Source: JAOTVV01 sp041602035 (GTDB taxonomy: Bacteria > Gemmatimonadota > Gemmatimonadetes > Gemmatimonadales > GWC2-71-9). Taken from it: a DNA stretch of 64,000 bases. Location: contig JBFIHA010000002.1 in the NCBI GenBank assembly GCA_041602035.1, positions 162,396-226,395 of the forward strand, written 5' to 3'. The notes under the pieces are model-generated. The model ran no database searches and had not been told where the DNA came from. It saw nothing but the letters and a program-made list of their open reading frames with translations. Below, in pieces: positions 9,041 through 19,264 of the stretch. A program made the position numbers and the translations under genes. The stretch's first letter is position 1. Every line of letters begins with the position of its first letter.

Positions 9041-9955
9041 TTGCTACCGGTGTTTGGCGCGCGCACTATTGAGTACCCGAACGAGCGAGGCACCATCCGC
9101 CGCGATTTCCTCCCCATCGTCCGGCGCGCCCTCGAGGGCCGCTACGTGGTCGATCGCGAGATCGCACGCGGCGGTGCGGCCCGGGTATTTCTGGCCCACG
9201 ACAAGGATCAGCGGCGCGTCGCTCTCAAGGTTCTCCATCCACAGCTGGCCGTGTCCGTCGCCGCCGATCGGTTTCTGCGGGAGATCTCGATCCTCTCCGA
9301 CATCGAGCACCCAAACATCGGGAAACTGATCGACTGTGGCGAGAACGACTGGCTGATCTACTATGTCATGCCATTCATTGACGGACCCAACCTGAAGGAG
9401 CACCTCACGCGGGTCCGCAAGGCATCCATCTCCGATACGCAGCACATCGCGGATGACGTGCTCGACGCGCTTGAGTACGCGCATGCCAAAGGGATCGTGC
9501 ATCGCGACGTCAAGCCGGAGAACATCATGCTGACGTCCCGCGGGGCCGTGCTCCTCGATTTCGGGATCGCGCGTGCCATCCTACAGGCTGGGACGGATCG
9601 CATCACCCGGTCCGGATTCGCCGTCGGTACGTCCTGTTATATGAGCCCCGAGCAGGTGCAGGGAAAGCTCGACATCGACGAACGCAGCGATTTCTACTCG
9701 CTCGGCTGTGTGCTGTTCGAGTGTCTCTCCGGGCGGCCGCCGCATACGGCCCAGCGGGAGGAGTTGGTGTTGCGGATGCATCTCGAGGCGACGGCGCCCG
9801 ACGTGCGCGACTTCCGAAGCGACACGCCCGAGCCGCTGGCCCAGGTCATTGCCAAGGCGCTGCACAATACGCCGGCCGACCGCTGGCAGTCGGCGGCGGA
9901 GATGCGGGCGGCGCTCGCCAAGGCGCCCACCGCCGAGGAGGCTACGGACCCCTAG
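9041..9955 (+). CDS. Soluble Hanks-type serine/threonine protein kinase
   Basis: 304 residues. All catalytic landmarks are present: a glycine-rich loop (IARGGAARVFLA, ~41-52), Lys63 in VALKVL, HRDVKPEN at 154-161 with the catalytic Asp156, DFG at 173-175, and the SPEQ version of the APE motif. It should be active. Unlike PknB/PrkC it stops just after the kinase fold: no membrane span and no PASTA or other sensor repeats. A PASTA-only membrane protein is encoded 4 kb away at 13979-14815. The start is uncertain: TTG 9041 or GTG 9050, and neither has a clear ribosome-binding site. Its stop overlaps the convergent lgt stop by four bases. Confidence 0.9.
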   Translation: MLPVFGARTIEYPNERGTIRRDFLPIVRRALEGRYVVDREIARGGAARVFLAHDKDQRRVALKVLHPQLAVSVAADRFLREISILSDIEHPNIGKLIDCGENDWLIYYVMPFIDGPNLKEHLTRVRKASISDTQHIADDVLDALEYAHAKGIVHRDVKPENIMLTSRGAVLLDFGIARAILQAGTDRITRSGFAVGTSCYMSPEQVQGKLDIDERSDFYSLGCVLFECLSGRPPHTAQREELVLRMHLEATAPDVRDFRSDTPEPLAQVIAKALHNTPADRWQSAAEMRAALAKAPTAEEATDP

Positions 9956-10793
9956 CCTTTTGCCTTTGCGCCCGGCGGCGTCAGTGCGTCGACGCGCGCC
10001 AAGTCGACGGCGGGTTTGTTCTGGAAGTACGCTGCCAGGATCGCGCCCACCGCCACGGCGGCGAGGCTCGTCAGTTGGGCGAGGGTAAACGTGCCGAAGA
10101 ACCGGTCGTCCTTGGCCCGAATGAACTCGACCAGAAACCGCTCCGTGCCGGCGAGCATCAGGTACAGCCCGAACAGCCAGCCTGTCCCGCGGGGAGAGCG
10201 GCGGAGCCGCCACAAGATCCAGAACGCCAACACCAAGGCCGCGGCTTCGTAGAGCTGGGTGGGGTGCACCGCCAGCACGTCGAAGGGATTGGCGCCGTCG
10301 GGGACCTCCACTCCCCAGGCCGCGAGGTTCTGCGCCGTCGAGGGCGGCAGGCCCTCCGGGAACCTCATGCCCCAGGGCAGTGACGTTGGCACGCCGTAAT
10401 CGTCCTGTACCAGGAAGCAGCCCACGCGTCCAAGTGCCTGACCGACGGCCAGGGCCGGAGCTGCCAGCTCGAGCGTGAAGCGCATCGGCACACGGCGCCA
10501 CCACCCGCTGAGCAGCACGGCGGCCGCACCGCCCAAAAGACCCCCGTACCAGACCAATCCAGCTCGTTCGAGCAGGGTCCGCGGACCGTAGAGCCCCGCA
10601 TACCAGAGTTTCGCTCCCACCAAACCGCCAATTACGGCGGCCACCACGATGTCCCACGCGTAGTGTTCGTTTCGGTCGAGTTCCCGCAGGCGCTGCTGCA
10701 TGACCCAGCCGGCCATGAAGAACCCCATCATGACCATGATGCCGAACCCGGTGATCTCGAGCGGACCGAGCCGGATGACGAACGGATAGACGG

Positions 10794-10797
<4 letters not shown>
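9952..10797 (-). CDS. lgt: Prolipoprotein diacylglyceryl transferase
   Basis: 281 residues, a multi-span inner-membrane enzyme. It transfers diacylglycerol from phosphatidylglycerol to the lipobox cysteine of prolipoproteins. The GRVGCFLVQDDYG stretch is the Lgt signature in the variant lacking the usual NF/NxE residues, and HPTQLYEA is the second conserved block. About seven hydrophobic segments are visible. The ATG overlaps the tsaD stop as ATGA. A longer upstream frame exists but has no Lgt homology. It is the last gene of the long minus-strand train. Several proteins in this window (24946, 53434, 58146, 60613) carry lipoboxes and would be its substrates. Confidence 0.93.
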
Positions 10798-11832
<1,035 letters not shown>

Positions 11833-11840
<8 letters not shown>

Positions 11841-12777
11841 GGAGGCCTCGGCGGACCACGACGGAGTCCGGGGTGACCCAGGCGGTCACGCCGCGCGGCG
11901 CCGTCACCTCGAGCCCGACGATGGTCTCGCGGGCCGTGCCCTGGAGCCGTGCCCGCACCCGCACGCTGTCGCGCGTGAGCGCCGGCAGCCGAATGCGCCT
12001 TCCACGGATGGTCACGCTCACCAAGCGCGGATCGCTCACCCAGCCACCCGGTGGGCTCGCGTCGATCACTACGGGGATCCCCATCAGCACCTTTTCCGCG
12101 AACCCGCCGACATCCGCTTCGACGAGCACGTCGGAATGCGACAGCCGCAGGCCCTCGAGGCCCGCGGTGTCGATCGTCAGCCGTTGGCTCACGGGGCTCG
12201 TCAACCCGCGCAATTCCAGTGATTCCGTGACCACGGAGTCCACGTCCGCCACGAGCAGCTCCGGTCCACGGATTACGATGGTGCCGGGCGTGACGAGGAC
12301 GCGGCCGAACAGCTGGTACCCGGAATCCGGCTCGAGCGCCACCCGGGCGATGACCGGGACGGTACGCTGCGCCACGTCGTCCAGCAGGACGGTGACCGTC
12401 CGCGGCTCGATCTGCTGCGCCTTGACGGCCGCCCCTTCGACCGTGCCAAGATCTGCGACGCTGAGCTGGACCTGGAACTCAGAGCCCGAAATGCTATCCG
12501 GCAGCGTCTTGCGAATCACGGGCGGCTGTCCGTAGAGCTTGATCAGTTCGCGGGCCGTTCCCGTGTACAGGGCTTGGACCGGAGGGTGCTCGCTGCTCAC
12601 GATCGACCGCCCAGCCGGCGGCTCCAACTCCAACCGAACCGGTACGAGCTGGGTGGACGGTTCCTCGGCCGCGACGGCCGCCCACAGAATCGCCGCGAGG
12701 ACCAGCGCGGTGACCTTGATCGGCCAGTTGTCGAGCAGGCTGGAGCGAAGCTTACTGAGCGCGGTCTGCCACTGCAT
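11833..12777 (-). CDS. YbbR-domain protein (CdaR-like)
   Basis: 314 residues. A single N-terminal span (residues ~20-40, VTALVLAAILWAAVAAEE) is followed by several YbbR repeats, about 80-90 residues each. The repeats show the typical VPV-RLELEP, ALYTGTARELIKLYG and IEPRTVTVLLD phrases. In Firmicutes YbbR/CdaR sits beside and regulates the c-di-AMP cyclase CdaA; no cyclase gene is in this window, so the role here is open. The start overlaps the 3' end of the thioredoxin-like gene by 26 bases, but it is the only start that keeps the membrane anchor. The bulk of the protein should be periplasmic. Confidence 0.85.
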
Positions 12778-13312
12778 TGGGCGCGCCGAGAAGCCGGCTC
12801 ATGAGCTGGACTTGGGTGGGGTGATCCCATTCGGCGGGACCGATGACCTTCTTCACGATCACGCCGTTTCGGTCGATGATAAAGCTCTCTGGCACACCCG
12901 TCGTCTGGTAAATCCGCTCGATCCGGCCCGAGCGGTCGTGCAGGATGTCGAATGTCAATGCTCGGGCCGTGACCCACTCGCGGACGTTCTCTGATCCTGC
13001 AGCGTCGACGCTGACCGCCACGACCCGCAGGCCGGCATCGCGGAGCTCGTCGTAGAGACGCTGCATGGAGGGCATCTCCGTCACGCACGGCAGGCACCAT
13101 GTTGCCCAGACGTTGAGGAGGACCACCTCCCCACGGTAGCTGCGGAACATCACCGTATCGCCACTCATGACGTCCACTGCCCTGAAATTGGGTGCCTCGC
13201 TTTCCACGCCGACCGGCTGCAGCGATGGGGTGAGCATCAGCCCGCCGATCAAGCCGGCACCGAGAATCCCGACGATGGCAAGCACGAAGATCCATTGACC
13301 GCGTTGCGTCAT
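12752..13312 (-). CDS. TlpA/ResA-like membrane-anchored thiol-disulfide oxidoreductase
   Basis: 186 residues. An N-terminal span (residues ~8-28) anchors a thioredoxin fold on the outer face of the inner membrane. VWATWCLPCVTEMP holds the redox-active CxxC in the WCxPC context of TlpA/ResA. TTGVPESFIIDRNG contains the cis-Pro segment. Such proteins reduce disulfides in apocytochrome c or other periplasmic targets; no cytochrome-maturation genes are nearby, so the client is unknown. It starts one base after rpe and overlaps the YbbR gene. Confidence 0.88.
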   Translation of the reverse strand: MTQRGQWIFVLAIVGILGAGLIGGLMLTPSLQPVGVESEAPNFRAVDVMSGDTVMFRSYRGEVVLLNVWATWCLPCVTEMPSMQRLYDELRDAGLRVVAVSVDAAGSENVREWVTARALTFDILHDRSGRIERIYQTTGVPESFIIDRNGVIVKKVIGPAEWDHPTQVQLMSRLLGAPNAVADRAQ

Positions 13313-13313
13313 G

Positions 13314-13982
13314 TCACGTCACCGTCAAACAGCGTTTGCGTAGTTCCCGGACCTCCCGTGCCGGATTGTCCGCGGCGAAGATAGCCGACCCCGCCACGAA
13401 GGTGTCGGCCCCAGCCGACCGAGCGGCGAAAATCGTCTCGCTCGAGATCCCGCCATCCACCTCGAGGTGCGCCGCACTCCCCTGCTCGTCCAGCAGACTC
13501 CGCGCCCGTCCGATCTTGGCCAGCGACGCGGGTATGAACTCCTGGGCGGCGTATCCCGGGTTCACCGTCATCAGCAGCAACAGGTCCAGATCGTCGAGGA
13601 CCTCCGCTGCCAGACTGAGTGGCGTTCCGGGGTTCAACGCGAGCCCCGCGAGCATACCGCGCTGGCGCACGGCCTCGAGCTGCCGTTGAACGTGGCGCGT
13701 CGCCTCCGGATGAAAGGTAAACACGGACGCGCCGACATCGGCAAACGCCTCGATAAAACTCTCCGGTCGCTCGACCATCAGGTGCACGTCCACCGGCAAC
13801 GTCGTCGCCCGTCGCACGGCAGCAATCATGCCCGCGCCAAAGGTCAGATTCGGCACGAAGTGCCCATCCATTACGTCCACATGGATCCAGTCGGCGCCGG
13901 CGTCCTCGACGAGCCGGATCTGCTCGTCGAGTCGCAGCAGGTCGGCACTGAGCACGCTCGGCGCAATCCGGATGCCACTCAC
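13314..13982 (-). CDS. rpe: Ribulose-phosphate 3-epimerase
   Basis: 222 residues, full length. It interconverts ribulose-5-phosphate and xylulose-5-phosphate in the pentose phosphate pathway. Signature blocks of the TIM barrel are all present: IAPSVLSADL, HVDVMDGHFVPNLTFG (metal-binding His and catalytic Asp), VHLMVERP, MTVNPGYAAQ, and LEVDGGIS with the second Asp. It overlaps the PASTA gene by 4 bases. Its position after rsmB matches the Firmicutes def-fmt-rsmB-prpC-prkC-rsgA-rpe cluster. Confidence 0.96.
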   Translation of the reverse strand: MSGIRIAPSVLSADLLRLDEQIRLVEDAGADWIHVDVMDGHFVPNLTFGAGMIAAVRRATTLPVDVHLMVERPESFIEAFADVGASVFTFHPEATRHVQRQLEAVRQRGMLAGLALNPGTPLSLAAEVLDDLDLLLLMTVNPGYAAQEFIPASLAKIGRARSLLDEQGSAAHLEVDGGISSETIFAARSAGADTFVAGSAIFAADNPAREVRELRKRCLTVT

Positions 13983-14815
13983 TGGGTGCCCCCCCGCGCC
14001 AGGGTGACGTTGATCGGCGTCCCGGGTGCGCTCAGCGTCCCGGGGGCCGGATCCTGGTCGATAATGGTGCCTTCTCGGGCCGTGGGCATCGTCCGCCGCA
14101 TCGACGTTCCGAGCCGCAGCCCCACCCGGGCCAAGGCAGAGTCGGCGTCGAGCGGGGTCAGTCCAGCGAGGTTGGGCACGGGGATCGTGGGCGCTCCCAC
14201 GCTCACCACCAGCGTGACCGAGGCACCGGGCAACAGGCTCGTTCCCGCCGGGGGTCGGGAGTTAATCACCACATCCTTCGGCGCTGGTGCCTGTGTGGCC
14301 TCCGTCCGCCCCACGGCGAGTCCCGCGGCTGCGAGAATCTGCTCCGCGAGGGCCGCATCGTAACCATTCAAATCGGGGACGGGGATCCGCTGGGGGCCAC
14401 TGCTGACCACCAGCGTCACGGTCTGACCACGCGTGACCGAAGTTCCGGATGGAGGATCCTGCCACACCACGTGGCCTTGCGAGGCGGTGGGGTGGCTCTC
14501 GGTGCCGACCTGCCCGAGCCGCAAGCCGGCGTCGGCCAAGCTGGTAGCGGCCCGATCCTGAGACAAGCCGAGGACCCGAGGGACGGTGATGGTCGTAGCG
14601 AAGATCGGCGCGGGGAACAGGACCAGCACCGCCAGCAGGTACCCCACGGCGAAGGCTCCGAGGGTGCCGCCAACGAGGAGCCAGGTGCGACGCCCGCCCG
14701 GCGTTCGGCTCACGAGTACGGGAAACCCGGTGGCCACCCGAGTCCAGATGGCTTCGAGCCACGGCGGCACCCCGAGCCGCCGCTCGCTTCCCCTGCTGTG
14801 TCGTCGGAATCTCAC
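13979..14815 (-). CDS. PASTA-domain membrane protein without kinase domain
   Basis: 278 residues. A ~43-residue basic cytoplasmic tail and a membrane span (about 44-67) are followed by three consecutive PASTA repeats, roughly residues 76-142, 143-210 and 211-277. Each has the VPxLxGL start and the DPxPGT / RPPAGT / DPPSGT hallmark. PASTA repeats bind peptidoglycan fragments or lipid II. In PrkC/PknB they are fused to an N-terminal Ser/Thr kinase, but no kinase residues occur here: the cytoplasmic part is far too short. It is embedded between rsmB and rpe (4-base overlaps on both sides), exactly where Bacillus has prkC. A soluble kinase lies at 9041-9955. Confidence 0.9.
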   Translation of the reverse strand: MRFRRHSRGSERRLGVPPWLEAIWTRVATGFPVLVSRTPGGRRTWLLVGGTLGAFAVGYLLAVLVLFPAPIFATTITVPRVLGLSQDRAATSLADAGLRLGQVGTESHPTASQGHVVWQDPPSGTSVTRGQTVTLVVSSGPQRIPVPDLNGYDAALAEQILAAAGLAVGRTEATQAPAPKDVVINSRPPAGTSLLPGASVTLVVSVGAPTIPVPNLAGLTPLDADSALARVGLRLGTSMRRTMPTAREGTIIDQDPAPGTLSAPGTPINVTLARGGTQ

Positions 14816-16071
14816 CGGCGTCGCCTCATCCGTGCCCCGTAACCGCCATCAGTCCCAGCGTCGGGAGGAAATATCGACAGGTCGTCGCCTTCTCGATAGA
14901 ACCCCGGATAGCGTCGCAGGAATCCATCGACTTGCTCCTCGTTCTCCTCCGGCTCGAGCGAACACGTGAGGTAGACAAGTCGCCCTCCGTCACCAACCAC
15001 ATCTGCGACGGCGTCCAGAATCTCCCGTTGGCGCCGTACCAGGGCGTGAATGCGCCCCTCCGTGAGCCGCCACCGAGCATCGGGGTGACGTCGCAGGGTA
15101 CCGGTGGCACTACACGGCGCGTCGACGAGCACCGCGTCGAGGCTCGCCCTGGCGAACGGGGGGTGTCGAGCGTCGGCAGCCAGTACCGGGACGGATGCCG
15201 CGCCGCGCTGCAGCGTCTCTCGTAGCAGCGTCAGTCGCGTGCGGGCGTGATCCGAGGCGATGACGCGGTACCCTTCGGCTGCGAGCACCGCTGCTTTGCC
15301 TCCAGGGGCCGCGCAGGCGTCCCAGACTCGGTGGGTGGACGGCAGCGCGGCGAACCCAAGGAGTTGGGCCTGCGCAGGATCTTGGACCACGAAGGCTCCG
15401 TTCGCAAAACCCGGAATCGACCGCACAGCGGATGACCGAACCGTGAAACCCACGCCGAATGGCGCGTCATCGAAGTCGAGATCGGCGGCTTGCAGCGCAG
15501 CGCGCAGGCGGTCGGGCGGCCAACGGGTCGGCCTTATGGTCAGGTCGGGTCGGGCGTTGTTGTGGCGCAGGAGGGTCTCGGTACGCTCGGGGCCGTAGCG
15601 CCGGAGCCAGCGGTCAACCAGCCATTGGGGATGGGAGTGCTGCTCGGCGAGATCGAGGGTGCTTTCGGATGCGGTGCGCGCATCGTCGCCGGCAGCCAGG
15701 CGTCGCAGTACGGCGTTCACCATGCCGGCAGGACGGTGGCCGACGGCGGTCTTTGCCACCTCTACGGTGGCGGACAGCACGGCGTACGCCGGTATCCGAT
15801 CCAGATGGGTTAATTGGTACGCGCCGATGCGAAGCAAATCCTTCACGTCCGGGTCCACGCGGGTCCAGGCCGAGCTGGTGAGAGGGCGGAGGCGCCGATC
15901 CAGCGCGTGCCGATGCCGCAGGACGCCGGCCGCCACCTCGTGTGCCAGCCGCCGGTCCGCGGGTGACAGTTCGGCGACCGCCTCATCCAACGCGGTGTCG
16001 AAGCGGCGACCGTCGCGGACGCGGCGCAGTACCAAGAGCGCCGCCATCCGAGCCGCCTCTCCCGACGGCAC
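14812..16071 (-). CDS. rsmB: 16S rRNA m5C967 methyltransferase
   Basis: 419 residues. The N-terminal ~140 residues are a NusB-like helical RNA-binding domain (LAHEVAAGVLRHRHALD). The C-terminal half is a class I SAM methyltransferase. DACAAPGGKAAVLA is the SAM-binding loop. VDAPCSATGTLRRHPD and VYLTCSLEPEENEEQV carry the two conserved cysteines of the RsmB/RsmF family. It methylates C967 of 16S rRNA. It starts 3 bases after thiG and overlaps the PASTA gene by 4. Confidence 0.93.
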   Translation of the reverse strand: MPSGEAARMAALLVLRRVRDGRRFDTALDEAVAELSPADRRLAHEVAAGVLRHRHALDRRLRPLTSSAWTRVDPDVKDLLRIGAYQLTHLDRIPAYAVLSATVEVAKTAVGHRPAGMVNAVLRRLAAGDDARTASESTLDLAEQHSHPQWLVDRWLRRYGPERTETLLRHNNARPDLTIRPTRWPPDRLRAALQAADLDFDDAPFGVGFTVRSSAVRSIPGFANGAFVVQDPAQAQLLGFAALPSTHRVWDACAAPGGKAAVLAAEGYRVIASDHARTRLTLLRETLQRGAASVPVLAADARHPPFARASLDAVLVDAPCSATGTLRRHPDARWRLTEGRIHALVRRQREILDAVADVVGDGGRLVYLTCSLEPEENEEQVDGFLRRYPGFYREGDDLSIFPPDAGTDGGYGARMRRRR

Positions 16072-16074
16072 CGC

Positions 16075-16872
16075 TCAATCCAGCATGCCGGATGTGGGGC
16101 TCGAAGGGACGGCGATATCCCGCGTCGGCATCCGGCCGGCAAGGAACGCCAAGCGCCCGGCCTCGACGGCGAGACGCATGGCGGTTGCCATCGCCACCGG
16201 ATGGCGTGCGGCGGCCAGGGCGGTGTTCATGAGGATGCCGTCCACGCCCTGTTCCATCGTGACGCACGCGTCGGATGCCGTGCCGACACCCGCATCCACG
16301 ATCACCGGAGCTTGTACCCGCCGCTTGATCGTTCGGATAGTATAGGGGTTGATGAGGCCGAGCCCGCTCCCGATGGGCGAGGCGAGCGGCATGATGGCTG
16401 CGCACCCGGCGTCCTCGAGACGCAGCGCGGTGACCAAGTCGTCGTTGGTGTAGGCCATCACCGTAAACCCCTCCCGCGCCAGGACCTCTGCCGCCTGAAG
16501 CAGGCCTGCAACGTCGGGGAGGAGCGTTTCCTCGTCGCCAATCACCTCAAGCTTGATGAACTCGTTGAATCCAGCTTCGCGTGCGAGGCGTGCATACCGG
16601 ATGGCGTCCTCGGCGGTGTAGCAGCCGGCCGTGTTCGCGAGCAGGAAGTAGCGGCTCGGGTCGAGGTGGTGCAGCACCCCCTCTTCCTTGGTCCGATCGA
16701 GGTCGACGCGCCGCACCGCTACCGTGACCACCTCGGCCCCGGATGCGTCTATGGCGCGAACCATGGTGGCATTGTCCCGGTACTTCCCCGTGCCCACCAT
16801 GAGCCGGGATCGAAAGGTCCGGTCGCCAACCCGGAGATGCTCGTCGTCCGGTGCCGCTACGTGCTTGCTCAT
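16075..16872 (-). CDS. thiG: Thiazole synthase
   Basis: 265 residues. ThiG builds the thiazole phosphate ring of thiamine from deoxyxylulose-5-phosphate, dehydroglycine and the ThiS thiocarboxylate. Diagnostic blocks: RLMVGTGKY, EVVTVAVRR, LLANTAGCYTAEDA, FIKLEVIGD (with the Schiff-base Lys), IMPLASPIGSGLG and VIVDAGVG. An AAGGA ribosome-binding site lies six bases before the ATG. It follows thiS, its sulfur-carrier partner, by 32 bases. ThiF, ThiO/ThiH and ThiC are not in the window. Confidence 0.96.
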   Translation of the reverse strand: MSKHVAAPDDEHLRVGDRTFRSRLMVGTGKYRDNATMVRAIDASGAEVVTVAVRRVDLDRTKEEGVLHHLDPSRYFLLANTAGCYTAEDAIRYARLAREAGFNEFIKLEVIGDEETLLPDVAGLLQAAEVLAREGFTVMAYTNDDLVTALRLEDAGCAAIMPLASPIGSGLGLINPYTIRTIKRRVQAPVIVDAGVGTASDACVTMEQGVDGILMNTALAAARHPVAMATAMRLAVEAGRLAFLAGRMPTRDIAVPSSPTSGMLD

Positions 16873-16904
16873 CGAAGTTCCTTCTGCGCCGGCGGGCGGG
16901 TAAC

Positions 16905-17117
16905 TCAGCCGCCGCCCACGAAATGCACCACTTCCACCCGGTCGCCGTTGCCAAGCCGGGTCGCTCCGAGCTCCGGCCGCCGCACGATCGCTCGGTTCAG
17001 CTCGACCACCACGGCACGCGAGTCGAGCTCGAGCTGATCCAAGAGATCTCCGAGCGACGCGTTCGCGGTGATGCGTCGGTCCTTGCCGTTGACGGTAACG
17101 GTGATCGAGTCGGTCAT
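16905..17117 (-). CDS. thiS: Thiamine biosynthesis sulfur carrier protein
   Basis: 70 residues with a ubiquitin-like fold pattern (ITVTVNGKDR, LGDLLDQLELD, VVVELNRAIV). It ends FVGGG; the C-terminal Gly is adenylated and thiocarboxylated, then donates sulfur to ThiG. Three terminal glycines are seen where two are usual. It lies between the TenI/ThiE-like gene (61-base gap) and thiG. I saw no TPP riboswitch in the upstream gap. Confidence 0.93.
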   Translation of the reverse strand: MTDSITVTVNGKDRRITANASLGDLLDQLELDSRAVVVELNRAIVRRPELGATRLGNGDRVEVVHFVGGG

Positions 17118-17178
17118 GATGAAGATGCCTGTGGTGCTGACCGGGTGGACGCCGTGTCGGTCCTCGTATCAGTCGGGG

Positions 17179-17790
17179 TCATTCACTGCCTCCCGCTAAA
17201 CATAGCAGCATCCGCTTGGCGACCGCACCGGAATCCGGCGCCATCCATAGCGCCGAGATGGCTGCCACACCCCACGCTCCGGCGCTCCGGCATTGTTCCA
17301 CGCGCGCCGGGGTCACTCCGCCGATGGCGACGACGCGCGCCGGTGCCGCGTGCTCGATGGCGGCGGGTCCAAGCGCCGCCCGGCCCGGGTGCGATCTGGT
17401 CTCCCAGATCGGTCCCAGGAAGACGTAGTCCGCCCCCTCGTCCCAGGCGGCGCGGGCCTCGGGTGCGGAATGCGTGGACCGACCGATCAAAACGTCCGGG
17501 CCGAGCAGTCGGCGGGCGTCGGCCACGGACAGACCGCGGCTCGGGAGATGCACGCCGGCCGCGCCGAGCCAGGGGACGAGATCAGCTCGGTCGTTGACGA
17601 ACAGCCGCGTGGCGGGCCAACGCAACACGCGCGCCACGTGAGCGAGTGGCCCGGCGGCCACGGTGTGCGATCGTAGCTGAAGGGCCACGGGACCGGCGGT
17701 CATGATCCGCGTCGCTCGCTCGGCGAGATCGGGGAGAGCCAGGACCTGATCGTTGGTGACCGCGTGCAGGTGTGGGGGCTCTCGAGTCAG
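17179..17790 (-). CDS. ThiE/TenI-like protein, probable CTG start
   Basis: 203 residues if begun at CTG 17790, which overlaps the fmt stop as CTGA. The first in-frame ATG (17703) would cut off the first strand of the TIM barrel, because residues before it read HLHAVTND and align with the LYLVTD start of ThiE. Between the two there is no ATG, GTG or TTG in frame. Family blocks: VALQLR, LFVNDRADL, GVHLPS, GADYVFLGPIWET, VVAIGGVTP. The phosphate-binding TxTK of true ThiE is changed here to TRSHPG, and the Lys after QLR is absent, so a TenI-like aminothiazole tautomerase role is likelier than thiamine-phosphate synthase. A second, more canonical ThiE lies at 52827-53456. Confidence 0.8.
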   Translation of the reverse strand: MTREPPHLHAVTNDQVLALPDLAERATRIMTAGPVALQLRSHTVAAGPLAHVARVLRWPATRLFVNDRADLVPWLGAAGVHLPSRGLSVADARRLLGPDVLIGRSTHSAPEARAAWDEGADYVFLGPIWETRSHPGRAALGPAAIEHAAPARVVAIGGVTPARVEQCRSAGAWGVAAISALWMAPDSGAVAKRMLLCLAGGSE

Positions 17791-18716
17791 ACGAACGTAT
17801 CTCCCTTGGCGGCGCCCCGCCCCCGAATCCAGTCGGCGGCCGCCATGCGCCCCCGTCCGGCGGGCTGAACGTCGAGGAATTGAACGGCGCCGTCGCCCGT
17901 GGCCACGATGAATGCCGGGTCGGTCTCGACAATCTCCCCGGGCGCGCCGTGGGCGGGCTCGACACCCAGGATGGGTCCGAAGAGCTTCACCTCACGATCG
18001 CCGAGGGTGGTCCACGCGCCGGGCCGCGGGTCGAACGCGCGTGCCTGCCGAGCGATGCGGGTGGCTGGCTCCTCCCAGCGAATGGACGTCAGCTCCCGGG
18101 TGATCTTCGGCGCGAACGTCGCGTGTTCGTGATCCTGCTCGAGCCAGGCGACGGCATCGCTGTCGATGAGGGCCAGGGCCTCCACCACCGCGAGCGCTCC
18201 GAGCTCCGCCAACCGAACGGTGAGCTCACCCCCGGTTTCGTCCGGGGCGATCGGGGTGGGAACCTGGATGGCAATCGGGCCGGCGTCCATCCGCGCGACC
18301 ATCCGGATTACCGAGATCCCGGTCGCGTCGAGCCCAGCGAGAATCGCGTGCTCGATCGGTGCCGCTCCGCGCAGCGCCGGCAACAGCGACGCGTGGACGT
18401 TGAGCATCCCCTTCGCCGGCACATCGAGCAATTCCTGCTTCAGAATGTGTCCGTACGCGACGACGACCGCGATGTGGGGCTCGAGGCGTCGGAGCAGCGC
18501 GATGGTATCAGGGGTGTTCGGAGTCTCAGGTTGAAATACCGGGACATCCGCCTCCGTGGCCGCCACATGGACGGCCGAGGGCACGGTGCGCGAGCGTGAC
18601 CGTCCCTTCGGTCGGTCGGGTTGCGTGATGACGGCGGCAACATCGAATCCCTCGCCGAGCAGGGCCCGCAGCGACGGCACGGCAAATTCGGGAGTGCCGA
18701 AGAAGACGATTCGCAC
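17787..18716 (-). CDS. fmt: Methionyl-tRNA formyltransferase
   Basis: 309 residues. It formylates the initiator methionyl-tRNA using 10-formyltetrahydrofolate. VFFGTPEFAVPSL is the family start, and LNVHASLLPALRGAAPI contains the folate-binding/catalytic region (Asn-x-His) matching the NxHxSLLPxxRG signature. The C-terminal beta-barrel (tRNA-binding) is present. It lies two bases after def, whose product removes the same formyl group, the classic pairing. Confidence 0.95.
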   Translation of the reverse strand: MRIVFFGTPEFAVPSLRALLGEGFDVAAVITQPDRPKGRSRSRTVPSAVHVAATEADVPVFQPETPNTPDTIALLRRLEPHIAVVVAYGHILKQELLDVPAKGMLNVHASLLPALRGAAPIEHAILAGLDATGISVIRMVARMDAGPIAIQVPTPIAPDETGGELTVRLAELGALAVVEALALIDSDAVAWLEQDHEHATFAPKITRELTSIRWEEPATRIARQARAFDPRPGAWTTLGDREVKLFGPILGVEPAHGAPGEIVETDPAFIVATGDGAVQFLDVQPAGRGRMAAADWIRGRGAAKGDTFV

Positions 18717-18718
18717 GA

Positions 18719-19264
18719 TCAGAGCCTCGACGGAGACTCGCTTGGCGCGGCGACCTGCTTCACGTATCCCTCCTGACCCTTACGAAGACGCCGCCATTTC
18801 TGCAGCAGCATGCGGCGCTTCAACGGACTCAGGTGGTCCACGAACAGGACGCCGTCGAGGTGGTCAATCTCGTGTTGGATCACGCGGGCGAGGAGGTCGT
18901 TCGCCTCCACTCGCGTGCGCTCGCCGTCCAGCGTTGTGGTCTCGACCACGACCCGCTGTGCGCGGTCGACGTCCGCAAAGATGTCGGGGATCGACAGACA
19001 CCCTTCCTCTCCTCTCACCTTCCCCTCCCGCTCGAGGATCACCGGATCGATCAGGATCACCGGATCGTCCTCCTCTGTCTGCACCACCGCGACACGCCGC
19101 GCGACGCCGACTTGGTTTGCTGCCAGGCCGATCCCGCTGTCGGCATGCATGGTGTCGAACAGATCCCGAACGAGATCCCTCACCTCGTCATCCACGTCCT
19201 CGACCTCGGCCGCCCGCTGTCGCAGGACCGGCGAGCCCAGGAGGTGGATTGGCAACAGGCTCAT
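18719..19264 (-). CDS. def: Peptide deformylase
   Basis: 181 residues. It removes the formyl group from nascent proteins. The three motifs are intact: GIGLAANQVG (motif 1), EGCLSIPD (motif 2, metal Cys) and VIQHEIDHLDG (motif 3, HExxH). A basic C-terminal extension (KWRRLRKGQEG) could contact the ribosome, as in E. coli. It overlaps yajC by 4 bases and precedes fmt by 2. Confidence 0.96.
   Translation of the reverse strand: MSLLPIHLLGSPVLRQRAAEVEDVDDEVRDLVRDLFDTMHADSGIGLAANQVGVARRVAVVQTEEDDPVILIDPVILEREGKVRGEEGCLSIPDIFADVDRAQRVVVETTTLDGERTRVEANDLLARVIQHEIDHLDGVLFVDHLSPLKRRMLLQKWRRLRKGQEGYVKQVAAPSESPSRL

Noticed and set aside
17118..17178. TPP riboswitch before thiS
   Set aside because: Only 61 bases and none of the conserved thi-box sequence blocks.
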